Positions 44,160-53,556 of a stretch of DNA of 64,000 bases are shown here, one piece after another. Position 1 is the stretch's first letter; each line of letters opens with the position of its first letter. The notes under the pieces were generated by a model. It saw only the letters and a list, made by a program, of their open reading frames with translations. It did no database searches and was not told where the DNA came from. The stretch spans positions 1-64,000 of the forward strand of contig NZ_WPZO01000002.1 in the NCBI RefSeq assembly GCF_013031355.1. Reading direction: 5' to 3'. The position numbers and the translations under genes were made by a program. This stretch comes from Ruegeria arenilitoris. Its GTDB lineage: Bacteria > Pseudomonadota > Alphaproteobacteria > Rhodobacterales > Rhodobacteraceae.

Positions 44160-45254
44160 TTACCCCCTATCGAACAGGACCACGTTGCGCTTGGCCGATC
44201 CGGTCTTGGTGTCCTCGATCGCCTCGTTGATCTGATCCAGAGACCATCGGCCCGAGATCAACTCGTCCAGCTTCAGCCGCCCCTGTTCGTAGAGGTCGAT
44301 CATCCATGGAATATCACGCTGAATGACCACATCGCCCATTTTCGAACCGACCACGCCTTGTCCCAGTGCGGCCAGCACAACGGGTTCGTAGCTGGACATA
44401 TCGCCCGAATGCGGCATGCCGATCATGATGGCTTTGCCACCCCGGCCCAAATAGCGCGGGGCCTGATCGTAGGCTGGTATGGCACCAACGGTGATCAGAA
44501 CCGCATCTGCACCGCGCCCGCCCAACGCCTTGAAGGCAGCCTTCCACGGTTGCTCGAGGCTGGCCAACACGCCATGCGTTGCGCCGAACTCTTTGGCGAT
44601 CTCCAGTTTCTCTTCGGTCATGTCGACCGCCACGATACGCCGCGCACCGGCAAGACGTGCGCCCTGAATCGCGTTCAGACCAACACCACCCGCGCCGATC
44701 ACAACCACATCCTGACCGGGGCGGAGCTTGGCCGCATTCACCGCTGCACCAACCCCGGTGATGACGCCGCAAGACAGCAGGCTGGCTACATCCTTAGGCA
44801 TGGTTTCGGGGATTTTCACGATCTGCCGGTGGCTGACCACAACCTTTTCGGCAAAGGCCCCGCAGGCCATTGCCTGATCCAAGGGGCCGCCATCCGCCGT
44901 GCGCAGCGGACCGTTGACCGAGTCGTAAGGCGTCTCGCAGATCGTCGGCTGACCGCCTGCGCAGGACGGGCAGGACCCGCAAGCGCGGATCAGAGTGACC
45001 ACGACCGCGTCGCCCACCTCAAACCCGCCGACCGAGTCTCCGGTCGCGGTAATCACGCCAGCGGCCTCGTGCCCGTAGACGGCGGGCAAATACCCGCCCC
45101 AAGCGCCGCTGGCATAAGTGATGTCCGAATGGCAGATCGCCACCGCATCCAGTGTCACCTCGACCTCTCCGGCGCCGGGTGGTGCAATCTGGATGTCTTC
45201 GATGACCAAAGGTTCGTTGAACGCTCTGCAGACGGCGGCTTTGATGGTTTGCAT
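44160..45254 (-). CDS. Zinc-dependent alcohol dehydrogenase
   Basis: A 364-residue medium-chain dehydrogenase. Catalytic zinc ligands are in CHSDITYASG and GHEAAGV. The structural zinc site is complete, CGSCPSCAGGQPTIC (CX2CX2CX7C). The Rossmann loop is VVIGAGGVGLNAIQGARLAG. Overall it resembles class III-type or aryl/benzyl alcohol dehydrogenases. It is the first gene of a set with the enolase-type enzyme and ArsR regulator, perhaps a sugar or aldehyde catabolic unit. Confidence 0.9.
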   Translation of the reverse strand: MQTIKAAVCRAFNEPLVIEDIQIAPPGAGEVEVTLDAVAICHSDITYASGAWGGYLPAVYGHEAAGVITATGDSVGGFEVGDAVVVTLIRACGSCPSCAGGQPTICETPYDSVNGPLRTADGGPLDQAMACGAFAEKVVVSHRQIVKIPETMPKDVASLLSCGVITGVGAAVNAAKLRPGQDVVVIGAGGVGLNAIQGARLAGARRIVAVDMTEEKLEIAKEFGATHGVLASLEQPWKAAFKALGGRGADAVLITVGAIPAYDQAPRYLGRGGKAIMIGMPHSGDMSSYEPVVLAALGQGVVGSKMGDVVIQRDIPWMIDLYEQGRLKLDELISGRWSLDQINEAIEDTKTGSAKRNVVLFDRG

Positions 45255-45336
45255 TCTTGTCCCTCATTCCCTTTGGTCCACGGTGGCGCGGGAAAGTCAG
45301 TGTCGCAAGATGGAAACCGTCATCCGGGTGTCGTTG

Positions 45337-46545
45337 TTACGCCACGACAGGGCGCGACCGCAAAAACAATGCGAATCCGAAGATCATCAAGAGCATCGCC
45401 AACAGGAACGGTGCCCCGGGTAGGTAAAGCGACGCATCAGCCTGAGCGAACTGCGCGAACACGCTGGTCATCACCAGCGGGGAAATCACCATCGACAGCG
45501 CGTGCAGAGAGGTAAGCACCCCCTGCAACTCGCCCTGCTGAGAATCCGGCGTGGCACGGGATGTCAGGGCCTGCAGGGCAGGTGTGACAACCGCCCCAAG
45601 CGCTGTGACCGGGATCAGCATCAGGGCAATGAAGCCGTTGGTCAGGAAAGCCAACAGCAGAAAGCTGGCGATCTCGAACCCCATGCCGTAGATGATCGTC
45701 ACCCGCTCACCCAGATACCGCGTTGCGGGTCGGATCAGGCCCCCCTGAACAGCGGCCATGCCGATGCCGTAGACACCCAGCGACAGACCGATCATTTGTG
45801 GTGACCAGCCGAAACGTTCCGTGGTGAAATAGGCCCAAATCGCGGGGTAGACATAAATCGACACCGAATACAGGAAATAGACCCACAGCATCGGGCGGAT
45901 GCCGGGCAGTGTGGCAATGGCGCGCAGCGAGTTCACCGGGTTGGCGCGGCGCAGGCTGAAAGCCCGGCGGGTTTTGTCGGTGACTGTTTCGGGCATCACC
46001 AGCAGACCGACCAGAAACGTCAGGGCTGACAGACCGGCGGCGGCCCAGAAAGGGGCGCGGGTGCCGTATTCGCTTAGCAACCCGCCGATCACCGGGCCCA
46101 GCACGAAGCCTACGCCGAAGGCTGCGCCCAGCAGACCGAAATTCGCAGCCTTCTCATGTGGTTTCGACACATCCGCCATGAACGCAGCGGCGGTGGCATG
46201 GGTGGCCGCCGTGATGCCGCCAATGATACGCCCGGCTAGCAGCAGCCAGATGCTGCCTGCAATGGCCATCACCACGTAGTCCAGCGACATCACGAACAGC
46301 GACACCAACAAAACCGTGCGCCGCCCATAGGCGTCAGACAGGTTCCCCAGAATCGGACCGAACACAAACTGCATCGCTGCGAATGCGGTACTGAGGACAC
46401 CACCCCAGATCGCCGCATCGGCCAGAGTACCGCCCTGAACCTCGACAATCAGGTCGGGCATGATCGGCAACACCAGACCGATGCCCATGGCGTCGATCAT
46501 GACCGTACCGAGAACGAAGATAAAAGGCAGACGCATGGCACCCAT
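45337..46545 (-). CDS. Tet-type MFS drug/metabolite exporter
   Basis: A 402-residue twelve-helix major facilitator. Motif A is seen as GNLSDAYGRRTVLL after helix 2, and the N-terminus (MRLPFIFVLGTVMIDAMGIG) matches the tetracycline-resistance (TCR/Tet) group. The product need not be a drug pump in this setting. Starts at 46572, 46545 or 46536 are possible; none has a strong ribosome binding site, and I chose the middle one. It stands alone between the dehydrogenase and a hydrolase gene. Confidence 0.85.
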   Translation of the reverse strand: MGAMRLPFIFVLGTVMIDAMGIGLVLPIMPDLIVEVQGGTLADAAIWGGVLSTAFAAMQFVFGPILGNLSDAYGRRTVLLVSLFVMSLDYVVMAIAGSIWLLLAGRIIGGITAATHATAAAFMADVSKPHEKAANFGLLGAAFGVGFVLGPVIGGLLSEYGTRAPFWAAAGLSALTFLVGLLVMPETVTDKTRRAFSLRRANPVNSLRAIATLPGIRPMLWVYFLYSVSIYVYPAIWAYFTTERFGWSPQMIGLSLGVYGIGMAAVQGGLIRPATRYLGERVTIIYGMGFEIASFLLLAFLTNGFIALMLIPVTALGAVVTPALQALTSRATPDSQQGELQGVLTSLHALSMVISPLVMTSVFAQFAQADASLYLPGAPFLLAMLLMIFGFALFLRSRPVVA

Positions 46546-46607
46546 TCGCGAGTTTCGCCCGGACCCTATCATGCTTGGTTCACATGTGAAGTGTCTGTTA
46601 CGCGGGG

Positions 46608-47330
46608 TTATGCCGCCGGCAGCTTTCGTTCCAGATCGTCCAGAATTTCCGCCAGATGGCGAGGGTGCGAAAAGAACGGAGAATGAGAGCTGTTGATCGT
46701 CGCGCGCAATTCTTCGGGCGCGGCGTGGCTCATTTCTTCTTCGTATTCCGTCGGGATCGTGTGGTCATCCGTTGCGCGGATATAGGCCTTGGGGACACGC
46801 GTGAAATTCTCTGTCAACGGCAGAGGGGTTTCCTGCGGGGCAATCGCTTGCGGGCACAGGCGCGCAAAGGCAAAGGGCACGACCTCTGGCGGGCAATCGT
46901 GGTAGAAAAGGTCGCGCACTTTTTCTGGTCTGACCGTATAGGACAGGCCGTCGATGGATTTCTCGACCGCATCGACAATCAGTTGGCGTGGGGCCTGTCT
47001 GCGCATTTCAACCATGGACAGACCGTCCCTTGGAACATAGGCGCACAGATAGATCAGCGCGCGCATGGCTTTGGGGTTTGCCTCCGCGGCTGCACTGATG
47101 GGATAGCCGCCCCAGGAATGGCCGACCACAACCGTTTGCGGGGTCGAGGCCGCCAGCACCACATCCCGGCAGCTCTCCAGCGTGACGTCGGCAATCGGCG
47201 TCGGGTCCGAGCCGTGGCTGGGCATATCGATGGCCCGCGCCGAATGACCCAGAGCCTCAAGCGCGGGGATCAGATCGCGCCAGCACCAGGCGCCGTGACA
47301 GGACCCATGGACCAACAGAAAATCTGCCAT
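46608..47330 (-). CDS. Alpha/beta hydrolase
   Basis: A 240-residue cytosolic hydrolase. The oxyanion region is LLVHGSCHGAWCW (about 5-17), the nucleophile elbow is VVGHSWGGY with Ser near 78, and late His-Ser-His residues (INSSHSPFFSHP) supply the catalytic base. It resembles plant-type esterase / salicylate-esterase relatives. The start is ATG 47330, 7 nt after AAGGAG; an in-frame GTG two codons earlier is too close to the binding site. It follows pcaD-like gene by 12 nt. Confidence 0.85.
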   Translation of the reverse strand: MADFLLVHGSCHGAWCWRDLIPALEALGHSARAIDMPSHGSDPTPIADVTLESCRDVVLAASTPQTVVVGHSWGGYPISAAAEANPKAMRALIYLCAYVPRDGLSMVEMRRQAPRQLIVDAVEKSIDGLSYTVRPEKVRDLFYHDCPPEVVPFAFARLCPQAIAPQETPLPLTENFTRVPKAYIRATDDHTIPTEYEEEMSHAAPEELRATINSSHSPFFSHPRHLAEILDDLERKLPAA

Positions 47331-47342
47331 TGTCACGCTCCT

Positions 47343-48131
47343 TCAAATATGTCCGATGTCGGTCAGGAAGCCGCGCAGCAGGGCCGCGTATTCCGCCGGT
47401 TGTTCGACGCAGGGCAGATGACCCGCCCGGCGCATCAGTTCGAATTTCGAGCCGGGGATCAGATCGATGGTCTCACGCACCAGATCCGGCGGGGTCGAGC
47501 CATCCTCACTGCCTGCTATTCCCAGCGTGGGCAGGCGCAGGCCGCTGGTGGGGGTGTAGAAATCCGTGCCCGAGATTGCGGCGCAACAACCCAGATACCC
47601 GTCGACCGGCTGCCGCACCATCATGTTGCGCCAAAGCAGATGATCAGGCGCGGCGCGGAATTTCTTGGAAAACCACCGTTCCATCGTCGCATCGGCCAAG
47701 GCTTCGATACCGCCCTGACGCACCGCGTCCATCCGGTCCTGCCAGATCGAGGGGATGCCGATTTTGGCAGCCGTATTCGACAGCACCAGCGCGCGGACCT
47801 GATCCATCCGCTTCACCGCCAGACCCTGCGCGATCAGCCCGCCGATGGACAGGCCGACAAAAACACTATCCCGCACGTTCAGGTGATCCAGCAGCGCCTC
47901 GGCATCGCGTACCAGCGCGCCCATGGAATAGGGGGCCGGGGGTTGCGAGGACAGCCCGTGCCCGCGCTTGTCATAGCGGATGATCCGCAGCCCTGCGGGC
48001 AGATGGGGCAACATCGCGTCCCAAAGGCGCAGATCGGTGCCCAGTGAGTTGGCAAAAACTATCGGCGCACCATCCGGATCACCATCGACCCGATAGTGCA
48101 ACTGCACTTCACCAAGATCCAAGATCTGCAT
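47343..48131 (-). CDS. pcaD: Probable 3-oxoadipate enol-lactonase
   Basis: A 262-residue alpha/beta hydrolase. Typical PcaD features are FANSLGTDLRLWD (about 27-39), RYDKRGHGLSS (about 52-62), the nucleophile elbow VFVGLSIGGLIAQGLA and AGHLPCVEQPAEY carrying the catalytic His. It would open 3-oxoadipate enol-lactone in the protocatechuate pathway. No other pca gene lies nearby, so a related lactonase/esterase role is possible. It is followed closely by another hydrolase gene. Confidence 0.75.
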   Translation of the reverse strand: MQILDLGEVQLHYRVDGDPDGAPIVFANSLGTDLRLWDAMLPHLPAGLRIIRYDKRGHGLSSQPPAPYSMGALVRDAEALLDHLNVRDSVFVGLSIGGLIAQGLAVKRMDQVRALVLSNTAAKIGIPSIWQDRMDAVRQGGIEALADATMERWFSKKFRAAPDHLLWRNMMVRQPVDGYLGCCAAISGTDFYTPTSGLRLPTLGIAGSEDGSTPPDLVRETIDLIPGSKFELMRRAGHLPCVEQPAEYAALLRGFLTDIGHI

Positions 48132-48189
48132 GACTCAATCCCCGTCGCCATACGTTAAGTCGTCACAGTGACCCAATCATTGATCCATG

Positions 48190-49164
48190 TCAGGTCAGGT
48201 ATTCCAGTGCTTTTCCAAAGACTTCGGGGTCCGTATTGCCCCCCGAGGCCACAACGATCACCGCATCGCCTTCGATTTCGTCGCTGCGAAACAGGGCCGA
48301 AGCCAGCGACACCGCACCGCCCGGTTCCAGCACCAGTTTCAGCCTCAGGAAGGCCTGCGCCATGGCCCGCATCGCTTCTTCTTCAGAGACCGACAAGCCC
48401 GGCCCGCACAGTCGTTTCAGAATCGGAAAGGTAATCTGCCCTGGCTGCGGCGTCAGGATCGCGTCGCAGATATTGCCCGAAGTCGCGTTGTTGTTCTGGA
48501 TCTGACCCGTCGCCAGCGAGCGTTTGACATCGTCGAACCCCTCGGGTTCACACGTGCGGGCGCGCAGGCCGGGCGCATGAGCCTCCAGTGCCAGCGCAAT
48601 TCCCGAGGTCAGTCCACCCCCGCCGCAGCAGACCAGCACATCGGCCCGTTCAACGCCCATTTCGGCGGTTTGCCGGGCAAGCTCCAACCCGGTAGTGCCC
48701 TGACCGGCAATCACCTGCGGTTCGTCATAGGGGCGGATCAGAGTCAGGCCGCGCTCAGTGGCCAGCGCCTCGCCAATCTCTTCGCGGCTTTCGTTGGCGC
48801 GGTCGTACAGAACCACTTCGCCCCCCAGCGCACGGGTGTTGTCGATCTTCAGCTGCGGCGCGTCCGAAGGCATAATGATCACCGAAGAAGTCCCGTGCCG
48901 TGCTGCGGCATAGGCCACACCCTGCGCATGATTGCCCGAGGAAAAGGCGATCACGCCGCGTTTCCGATCCGCCTCATCCAGTGCCGAGATCGCCGACCAC
49001 GCGCCTCGAAACTTGAAGCTGCCGGTATGTTGCAGGCATTCGGGCTTCACCAGCACCCTGCGTCCGGCCAGTTCGTCCAGAAAGGGCGAACTCAGCAGGG
49101 GCGTTTCCCGAACGTGGCCCTTCAGCCGCGCGGCGGCGGCTTCGATCATTTCCAGTGTGCTCAT
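48190..49164 (-). CDS. PLP-dependent threonine/serine dehydratase-like protein
   Basis: A 324-residue fold-type II PLP enzyme. The cofactor lysine is in LQHTGSFKFRGAWSAI (about 47-62), the serine-rich phosphate contact is FSSGNHAQGVAYAA, and the glycine loop is VLVCCGGGGLTSGIAL. It would deaminate threonine or serine, or racemise serine; motifs do not separate these. No ACT regulatory domain is present, so it is a catabolic or serine-racemase type. It overlaps the upstream hydrolase gene by 4 nt. Confidence 0.85.
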   Translation of the reverse strand: MSTLEMIEAAAARLKGHVRETPLLSSPFLDELAGRRVLVKPECLQHTGSFKFRGAWSAISALDEADRKRGVIAFSSGNHAQGVAYAAARHGTSSVIIMPSDAPQLKIDNTRALGGEVVLYDRANESREEIGEALATERGLTLIRPYDEPQVIAGQGTTGLELARQTAEMGVERADVLVCCGGGGLTSGIALALEAHAPGLRARTCEPEGFDDVKRSLATGQIQNNNATSGNICDAILTPQPGQITFPILKRLCGPGLSVSEEEAMRAMAQAFLRLKLVLEPGGAVSLASALFRSDEIEGDAVIVVASGGNTDPEVFGKALEYLT

Positions 49165-49988
49165 GCGGCGTCCAATACCTTGCGGATAAGCTCCAGTGAC
49201 TGCGATTCATCCAGAAACGGAACATGCCCGCGATCCGGAACTTCTACAGAGATAAGACCGGGATGGCGCTTGTGCATCTCGGTCAGCGTGTCCTTGCCCA
49301 GCACGTCCGAGTTCGCGCCCCGAATGACTCCGGTGGGGATGTCGTGCAGCGCCTCGAAGAACATCCACATATCCGGGATGGCCCCGGCAGCGGCCTGATC
49401 CAGCAAGGCCTTGCGCAAGGCGGGATCATAGCGCAGGGCCAACCCGTCCTCGGTCTGCTCATACTGAATCTCGGCCTGCTGACGCCACCGGCAGAGGGGG
49501 ACGCCAGGGAAATGCGGCTCCATCACTTGCTGCAGGGATTGAGCGGCTTCGTCGTATGTCTTCGCCACCGGTTGCCGGCCGACATAATCCATGATCTTGG
49601 CCATGCCCGAGGTCTCGATCACCGGTCCAACATCCGTCAGCACCACGGCGGACAGGCGTTCGGGGTGGCTGGCCGCCAAAGCCATCGCAATCAGACCGCC
49701 GCGCGAGGTGCCCAGTACAGCCACGCGATCCAGCCCCAGATGATCTAGCAATTCAATCGCGTCATGGGATTCGCGCAGAACATTGTAGTTCATGAAATCC
49801 GGGTCAAACTCCGACTGCCCGCGCCCCCGGTAATCCATCGTGATCATCCGCAGATCAGTGATATGCGGGGCAAGGAACGAGAAATCCCGGCTGTTGCGGG
49901 TCAATCCGGCCAGACACAACACCGGGGTCCCGGACCCGGTGTCGGTATAGTAGAGGCGCCTGTCATCGGAAGTTGTGAAGAAAGCCAT
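49161..49988 (-). CDS. Alpha/beta hydrolase
   Basis: A 275-residue hydrolase. The core is LYYTDTGSGTPVLCLAG, DYRGRGQSEFD, the nucleophile elbow VLGTSRGGLIA (Ser near 101) and the terminal VPDRGHVPFLDE with the catalytic His. The start is ATG 49988, whose A lies on the last base of the dehalogenase stop (TAATG); a longer frame to 50087 would run into that gene. Substrate unknown; its neighbours suggest catabolism of an imported organic acid or ester. Confidence 0.85.
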   Translation of the reverse strand: MAFFTTSDDRRLYYTDTGSGTPVLCLAGLTRNSRDFSFLAPHITDLRMITMDYRGRGQSEFDPDFMNYNVLRESHDAIELLDHLGLDRVAVLGTSRGGLIAMALAASHPERLSAVVLTDVGPVIETSGMAKIMDYVGRQPVAKTYDEAAQSLQQVMEPHFPGVPLCRWRQQAEIQYEQTEDGLALRYDPALRKALLDQAAAGAIPDMWMFFEALHDIPTGVIRGANSDVLGKDTLTEMHKRHPGLISVEVPDRGHVPFLDESQSLELIRKVLDAA

Positions 49989-50674
49989 TAAAGTCCAGCC
50001 AGTTGAGGGATCGTCGTCAGGTCGGACAGTACATGCGCTGGTGTCCATGGCAAGCGGTCCATCGGTTCTTTTGCCCGATTGACCCATGCGGTCACGAACC
50101 CATAGCCACTGGCACCTGCAGCGTCCCAGCCGTTCGAGCTGACAAACAGCACCTCATCGCGATCTCCGCCAAACCTTTGCTGCACCAGATCATAGACACT
50201 GGAATGGGGTTTGAAGACGCCGACGCTTTCGACCGACAACACATCGTCCAATACGTCGCCGATCTCTGCTGATTGCACAGCGCCATCCAGCATGGGCAGT
50301 GACCCGTTGGACAGGATCGCGGTGTTCAGCCCGCCGGCTTTCAGATCGGCCAGCATTTTGGGGACCTCGAGGTAAGCCTGCAACTCCCAATACAGGTCCA
50401 GCAACCGCTGGCGCAGGACCGGGTCGCCCTCCAGCCCGGTGGCCTCCAGCGCCCAGTCCAACCCGTCTTGCGTCACATCCCAGAAATCGGCATGGGCATC
50501 GGTGATTGCGCGCAGCCAGGTGTATTGCAGCTGTTTCAACCGCCAGTGATTGGCCAATTCGGGCCATTTCTGCTGCAATTTCTCGAACCCTGGTTCGCCC
50601 GCCGCCTGCCGTGCGGCGGCGGCGACATCGAACAGCGTGCCATAGGCGTCAAAAACGCATGTGGTGATTGGCAT
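49988..50674 (-). CDS. Haloacid dehalogenase, type II
   Basis: A 228-residue HAD hydrolase. The nucleophile motif CVFDAYGTLFDV (Asp near 8), motif II AILSNGS (about 114-120), the lysine motif VGVFKPHSSVYDL (about 147-159) and VLFVSSNGWDAAGASGYG match L-2-haloacid dehalogenases closely. It would convert (S)-2-haloacids to (R)-2-hydroxyacids, a common marine activity. It is the first gene of a minus-strand run with a hydrolase and a dehydratase-like enzyme. Confidence 0.87.
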   Translation of the reverse strand: MPITTCVFDAYGTLFDVAAAARQAAGEPGFEKLQQKWPELANHWRLKQLQYTWLRAITDAHADFWDVTQDGLDWALEATGLEGDPVLRQRLLDLYWELQAYLEVPKMLADLKAGGLNTAILSNGSLPMLDGAVQSAEIGDVLDDVLSVESVGVFKPHSSVYDLVQQRFGGDRDEVLFVSSNGWDAAGASGYGFVTAWVNRAKEPMDRLPWTPAHVLSDLTTIPQLAGL

Positions 50675-50703
50675 CAGTACCCCTCCCTTGATCGCGCGCA
50701 GGT

Positions 50704-50720
50704 TGGCACAAGAGTTGCAA
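50704..50720 (+). promoter_or_regulatory. Sigma-54 promoter upstream of FKBP gene
   Basis: TGGCACAAGAGTTGCAA matches the -24/-12 consensus TGGCAC-N5-TTGCW at every position, with GG and GC ten bases apart. Transcription should begin near 50730, about 70 nt before the slyD-like ATG, on the plus strand. Confidence 0.7.
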
Positions 50721-50801
50721 GCGCAAAAGGGGGGAGGGTTTACAAAGCCGTGTCACTCCCTAGGCTTGGCCGCTTAAACCCCTAACGGCCGGAGGCCACC
50801 T

Positions 50802-51230
50802 ATGACCGAGATCAAACAAGGCGATACCGTTCGCATCCATTACACAGGTACGCTGTTGGACGGCAACGTGTTCGACAGTTCCGAAGGGCGCGATCCGCTG
50901 GAGTTCGTGGTCGGGTCAGGCCAGATCATCCCCGGGCTGGATACGGCCATGCCCGGCCTGACGGTGGGTGAGAAAAAACGGGTCGAGATCGCCTGCGTAG
51001 ACGCATACGGCCCGATCAATCCTGCCGCGCGCCAGCAGATCCCGCGTGAAGGCATCCCGGACGACATCCCGCTGGAGCCCGGCACCCAGCTGCAGATGCA
51101 GACGCCGGACGGGCAGGCGGTGCCAGTGACCGTGGTGGACTCTGACGAAGCGACCGTCACGCTGGATGCAAATCATCCGCTGGCTGGTCAGGACCTGATT
51201 TTTGATATCGAAGTTGTTTCAGTCAACTGA
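50802..51230 (+). CDS. SlyD-like FKBP-type peptidyl-prolyl isomerase
   Basis: A 142-residue cytosolic isomerase/chaperone. The FKBP part (VRIHYTGTLLDGNVFDSSEG and GSGQIIPGLDTAMPGLTVGE) is interrupted after about residue 70 by the insert-in-flap chaperone domain of SlyD (about 71-122, with AYGPINPAARQQIP). It then resumes with ANHPLAGQDLIFDIEVVSV. The metal-binding His-rich tail of E. coli SlyD is absent. It lies 71 nt after a perfect sigma-54 promoter match. Confidence 0.9.
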   Translation: MTEIKQGDTVRIHYTGTLLDGNVFDSSEGRDPLEFVVGSGQIIPGLDTAMPGLTVGEKKRVEIACVDAYGPINPAARQQIPREGIPDDIPLEPGTQLQMQTPDGQAVPVTVVDSDEATVTLDANHPLAGQDLIFDIEVVSVN

Positions 51231-51250
51231 CCGCAGAAGGTCAGTGTAAA

Positions 51251-51276
51251 GGATCAGCCTGAAATCAGGCTGGTCC
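51251..51276. terminator. Hairpin between slyD-like gene and small membrane gene
   Basis: GGATCAGCCTG (51251-51261) pairs with CAGGCTGGTCC (51266-51276), an 11-bp stem with one T-G pair. It lies 21 nt after the slyD-like stop and overlaps the 3' end of the convergent small gene. There is no T-run. It is probably a bidirectional terminator. Confidence 0.6.
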
Positions 51277-51439
51277 ACGATGTAAGGGCCGCACGCACAT
51301 CTGGTTGCGTTAAGAACACAAACAGCAGCAGCAGCACGGTCAGGCTCAGCAACGCGATACGACCGCGTTGCCCCAGAAAACCCTGTTTGCGCCGGGAAGC
51401 CCGAGAGGTGTTCGAGAGGATTTGTTCTGCTTTGCTCAT
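51254..51439 (-). CDS. Small single-helix membrane protein
   Basis: A 61-residue protein: a basic N-terminal half (RASRRKQGFLGQRGR, about 13-27), one strong membrane helix (about 29-45, LLSLTVLLLLFVFL) and a short tail. It starts 59 nt downstream of fabI on the same strand, so it may be co-transcribed with fabB and fabI. No known family is recognised. The clear amphipathic design and good start context make it more likely real than chance. Confidence 0.55.
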   Translation of the reverse strand: MSKAEQILSNTSRASRRKQGFLGQRGRIALLSLTVLLLLFVFLTQPDVRAALTSWTSLISG

Positions 51440-51498
51440 GCCGTTATCCGTGCCCGCGAAAGATGGTCAAATCTTGGCGCGGGCAGGGAAAGATCGGG

Positions 51499-52290
51499 TC
51501 ACATGTGATCGGGCTGCGGCATACCCAGAACGTGGAAGCCGCCGTCGACTTTGATGATCTCACCCGAGGTGCAGGCACCGGCTTCGGATGCAAGATAAAC
51601 GGCGGTGCCGCCAACGGCCTCAAGCGTTGCGTTCGAACGCATTGGCGCGTTCTGATCGCAGAACTTATAGGTCTTGCGTGCGCCACCAATGGCCGCGCCC
51701 GCCAGCGTCTTCATCGGGCCGGGCGAGATGGCGTTGACACGGATGCCTTCGGGGCCAAGGTCGTTTGCCAGATAGCGCGTTGCCGATTCCAGCGCGGCCT
51801 TGGCCACACCCATTACGTTATAGTTCGGCACAACCCGGTTCGACCCCTGATAGGTCAGCGTGAGCAGCGTGCCGCCATTGTCCTTCATCAGCGGATAGGC
51901 GCGACGCGCAACCTCGATAAAGGAATAGGCTGAAACATCCATCGAGTGCTTGAAATTCGCCCGGGTGGTGTTCAGGAAACGGCCGGTCAGTTCTGACTTG
52001 TCCGAGTAAGCAATCGCGTGAACCACGAAATCAATCGTCGGCCAGCGTGCGCCCAACTCGTTGAACGCGCGGTCCAGCGACTCGTCATCAGTGACATCGG
52101 CATCCACCATGAAGTCGCTGCCGAGGCTTTGGGCGAGCGGCTCCAGCCGTTTGCCGAATGCCTCACCTTGGTAGGTGAAAGCCAGTTCCGCGCCGGCCTC
52201 GTGCATCGCCTTGGCAATGCCCCACGCAATCGAGCGGTCGTTGGCCACGCCCATAATCAGGCCGCGTTTGCCCTTGAGAAGATCCGACAT
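51499..52290 (-). CDS. fabI: Enoyl-[acyl-carrier-protein] reductase (NADH)
   Basis: A 263-residue short-chain-dehydrogenase-like enzyme that reduces trans-2-enoyl-ACP, the last step of each fatty acid elongation cycle. GLIMGVANDRSIAWGIAKA is the FabI cofactor-binding signature, and the catalytic Tyr-X6-Lys is YNVMGVAK. I chose ATG 52290 by spacing from GGGTG; ATG 52293 and GTG 52299 are also possible. The GTG would overlap the fabB stop by 4 nt. It follows fabB in a fabA-fabB-fabI order. Confidence 0.95.
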   Translation of the reverse strand: MSDLLKGKRGLIMGVANDRSIAWGIAKAMHEAGAELAFTYQGEAFGKRLEPLAQSLGSDFMVDADVTDDESLDRAFNELGARWPTIDFVVHAIAYSDKSELTGRFLNTTRANFKHSMDVSAYSFIEVARRAYPLMKDNGGTLLTLTYQGSNRVVPNYNVMGVAKAALESATRYLANDLGPEGIRVNAISPGPMKTLAGAAIGGARKTYKFCDQNAPMRSNATLEAVGGTAVYLASEAGACTSGEIIKVDGGFHVLGMPQPDHM

Positions 52291-52295
52291 CATGT

Positions 52296-53525
52296 TCACC
52301 CGTTATATTTTGACAGAACCATGGACCCGTTTGTGCCGCCAAAGCCGAAGCTGTTGGTCATGACACTGTCCAGACCTGCGTTTTCAACTACTTGAGTTGC
52401 AATTTCACCGGGCAGGATGCCTTCGGCAAGTGTGTCGACGTTGATCGACGGAGTAATAAAGTCATTGTCCAGCATCAGCAGACAGAAGATGGCTTCCAGC
52501 GCACCAGCGGCACCCTGTGCGTGGCCGGTCATCGACTTGGTCGAGGAAATCGGCGGCACGTTGCCCTCACCAAAGATGCGGCGGACGGCTTCGACCTCAC
52601 CGACATCGCCGACCGGGGTCGAGGTGCCGTGGGCGTTGATATAATCGACCTTGCGGCCTTCGGGCATGGTCGCCAGCGCCAAACGCATCGCGCGCTCGCC
52701 GCCTTCTCCCGAGGGGGCAACCATGTCGTGACCGTCCGAAGTGGCGGCATAGCCGGTGACTTCGGCGTAAATCTTGGCGCCGCGCGCCAGCGCATGCTCC
52801 AGATCCTCAAGCACGACGATGCCACCGCCGCCCGAGATCACGAACCCGTCGCGATCCTGATCGAACGCGCGCGAGGCTTTTGCCGGCGTATCGTTGTATT
52901 TCGAGGACATCGCGCCCATCGCGTCGAACAGGCAGGACAGAGTCCAGTCCAGCTCCTCGCCGCCACCGGCAAACATAACGTCCTGCTTGCCCAACATGAT
53001 CTGTTCCGCCGCGTTGCCGATGCAGTGCAGCGAGGTCGAGCAGGCCGAAGTGATCGAGTAGTTGATGCCCTTGATCTTGAACGCGGTCGCAAGGTTCGCG
53101 GAAATCGTCGAGCACATGCATTTCGGCACCGCAAACGGGCCAATCCGCTTGGTCGCACCGGTTTTCAGAACGGTCTGATGCGCCGTCAGCATCGCACTGG
53201 TCGACGGACCACCGGACCCGGCAACCAGACCGGTGCGCGGGTTTACGACCTGCTCTTCGGTCAGGCCGGAATCGGCAATCGCCTGGCTCATCGCGATATG
53301 GGCATAGGCGGCACCGGGCCCCATGAAGCGCAGGGTGCGCTTGTCCACATGCTCGGACACGTCGATCTTCAGCGATCCGGCGATCTGGCTGCGAAAGCCG
53401 TGTTCGACCATCTGTTCATTGGCCTCGATGCCGGACTTGCCGGCCTTCAGCGAGGCCAGAACCTCTTCGGCATTGTTCCCGATGGAGGAGACAACCCCCA
53501 GACCGGTGACAACTACTCGACGCAT
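52296..53525 (-). CDS. fabB: 3-oxoacyl-[acyl-carrier-protein] synthase I
   Basis: A 409-residue condensing enzyme that elongates unsaturated acyl-ACP. The active-site cysteine is C162 in [12 protein letters not shown], and the two histidines are in [11 protein letters not shown] and [11 protein letters not shown]. The N-terminus [16 protein letters not shown] is typical. Together with FabA, 31 nt upstream, it makes the branch point to unsaturated fatty acids, so this is the FabB rather than the FabF type. Confidence 0.95.
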   Translation of the reverse strand: MRRVVVTGLGVVSSIGNNAEEVLASLKAGKSGIEANEQMVEHGFRSQIAGSLKIDVSEHVDKRTLRFMGPGAAYAHIAMSQAIADSGLTEEQVVNPRTGLVAGSGGPSTSAMLTAHQTVLKTGATKRIGPFAVPKCMCSTISANLATAFKIKGINYSITSACSTSLHCIGNAAEQIMLGKQDVMFAGGGEELDWTLSCLFDAMGAMSSKYNDTPAKASRAFDQDRDGFVISGGGGIVVLEDLEHALARGAKIYAEVTGYAATSDGHDMVAPSGEGGERAMRLALATMPEGRKVDYINAHGTSTPVGDVGEVEAVRRIFGEGNVPPISSTKSMTGHAQGAAGALEAIFCLLMLDNDFITPSINVDTLAEGILPGEIATQVVENAGLDSVMTNSFGFGGTNGSMVLSKYNG

Positions 53526-53556
53526 GTGCGTGCTCCTTATTTCAGGCCGGTCCGGC

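Noticed and set aside
43971..45515. 514-codon open frame on the plus strand
   Set aside because: It is antisense to the enolase-type and alcohol dehydrogenase genes, which have full motif support.
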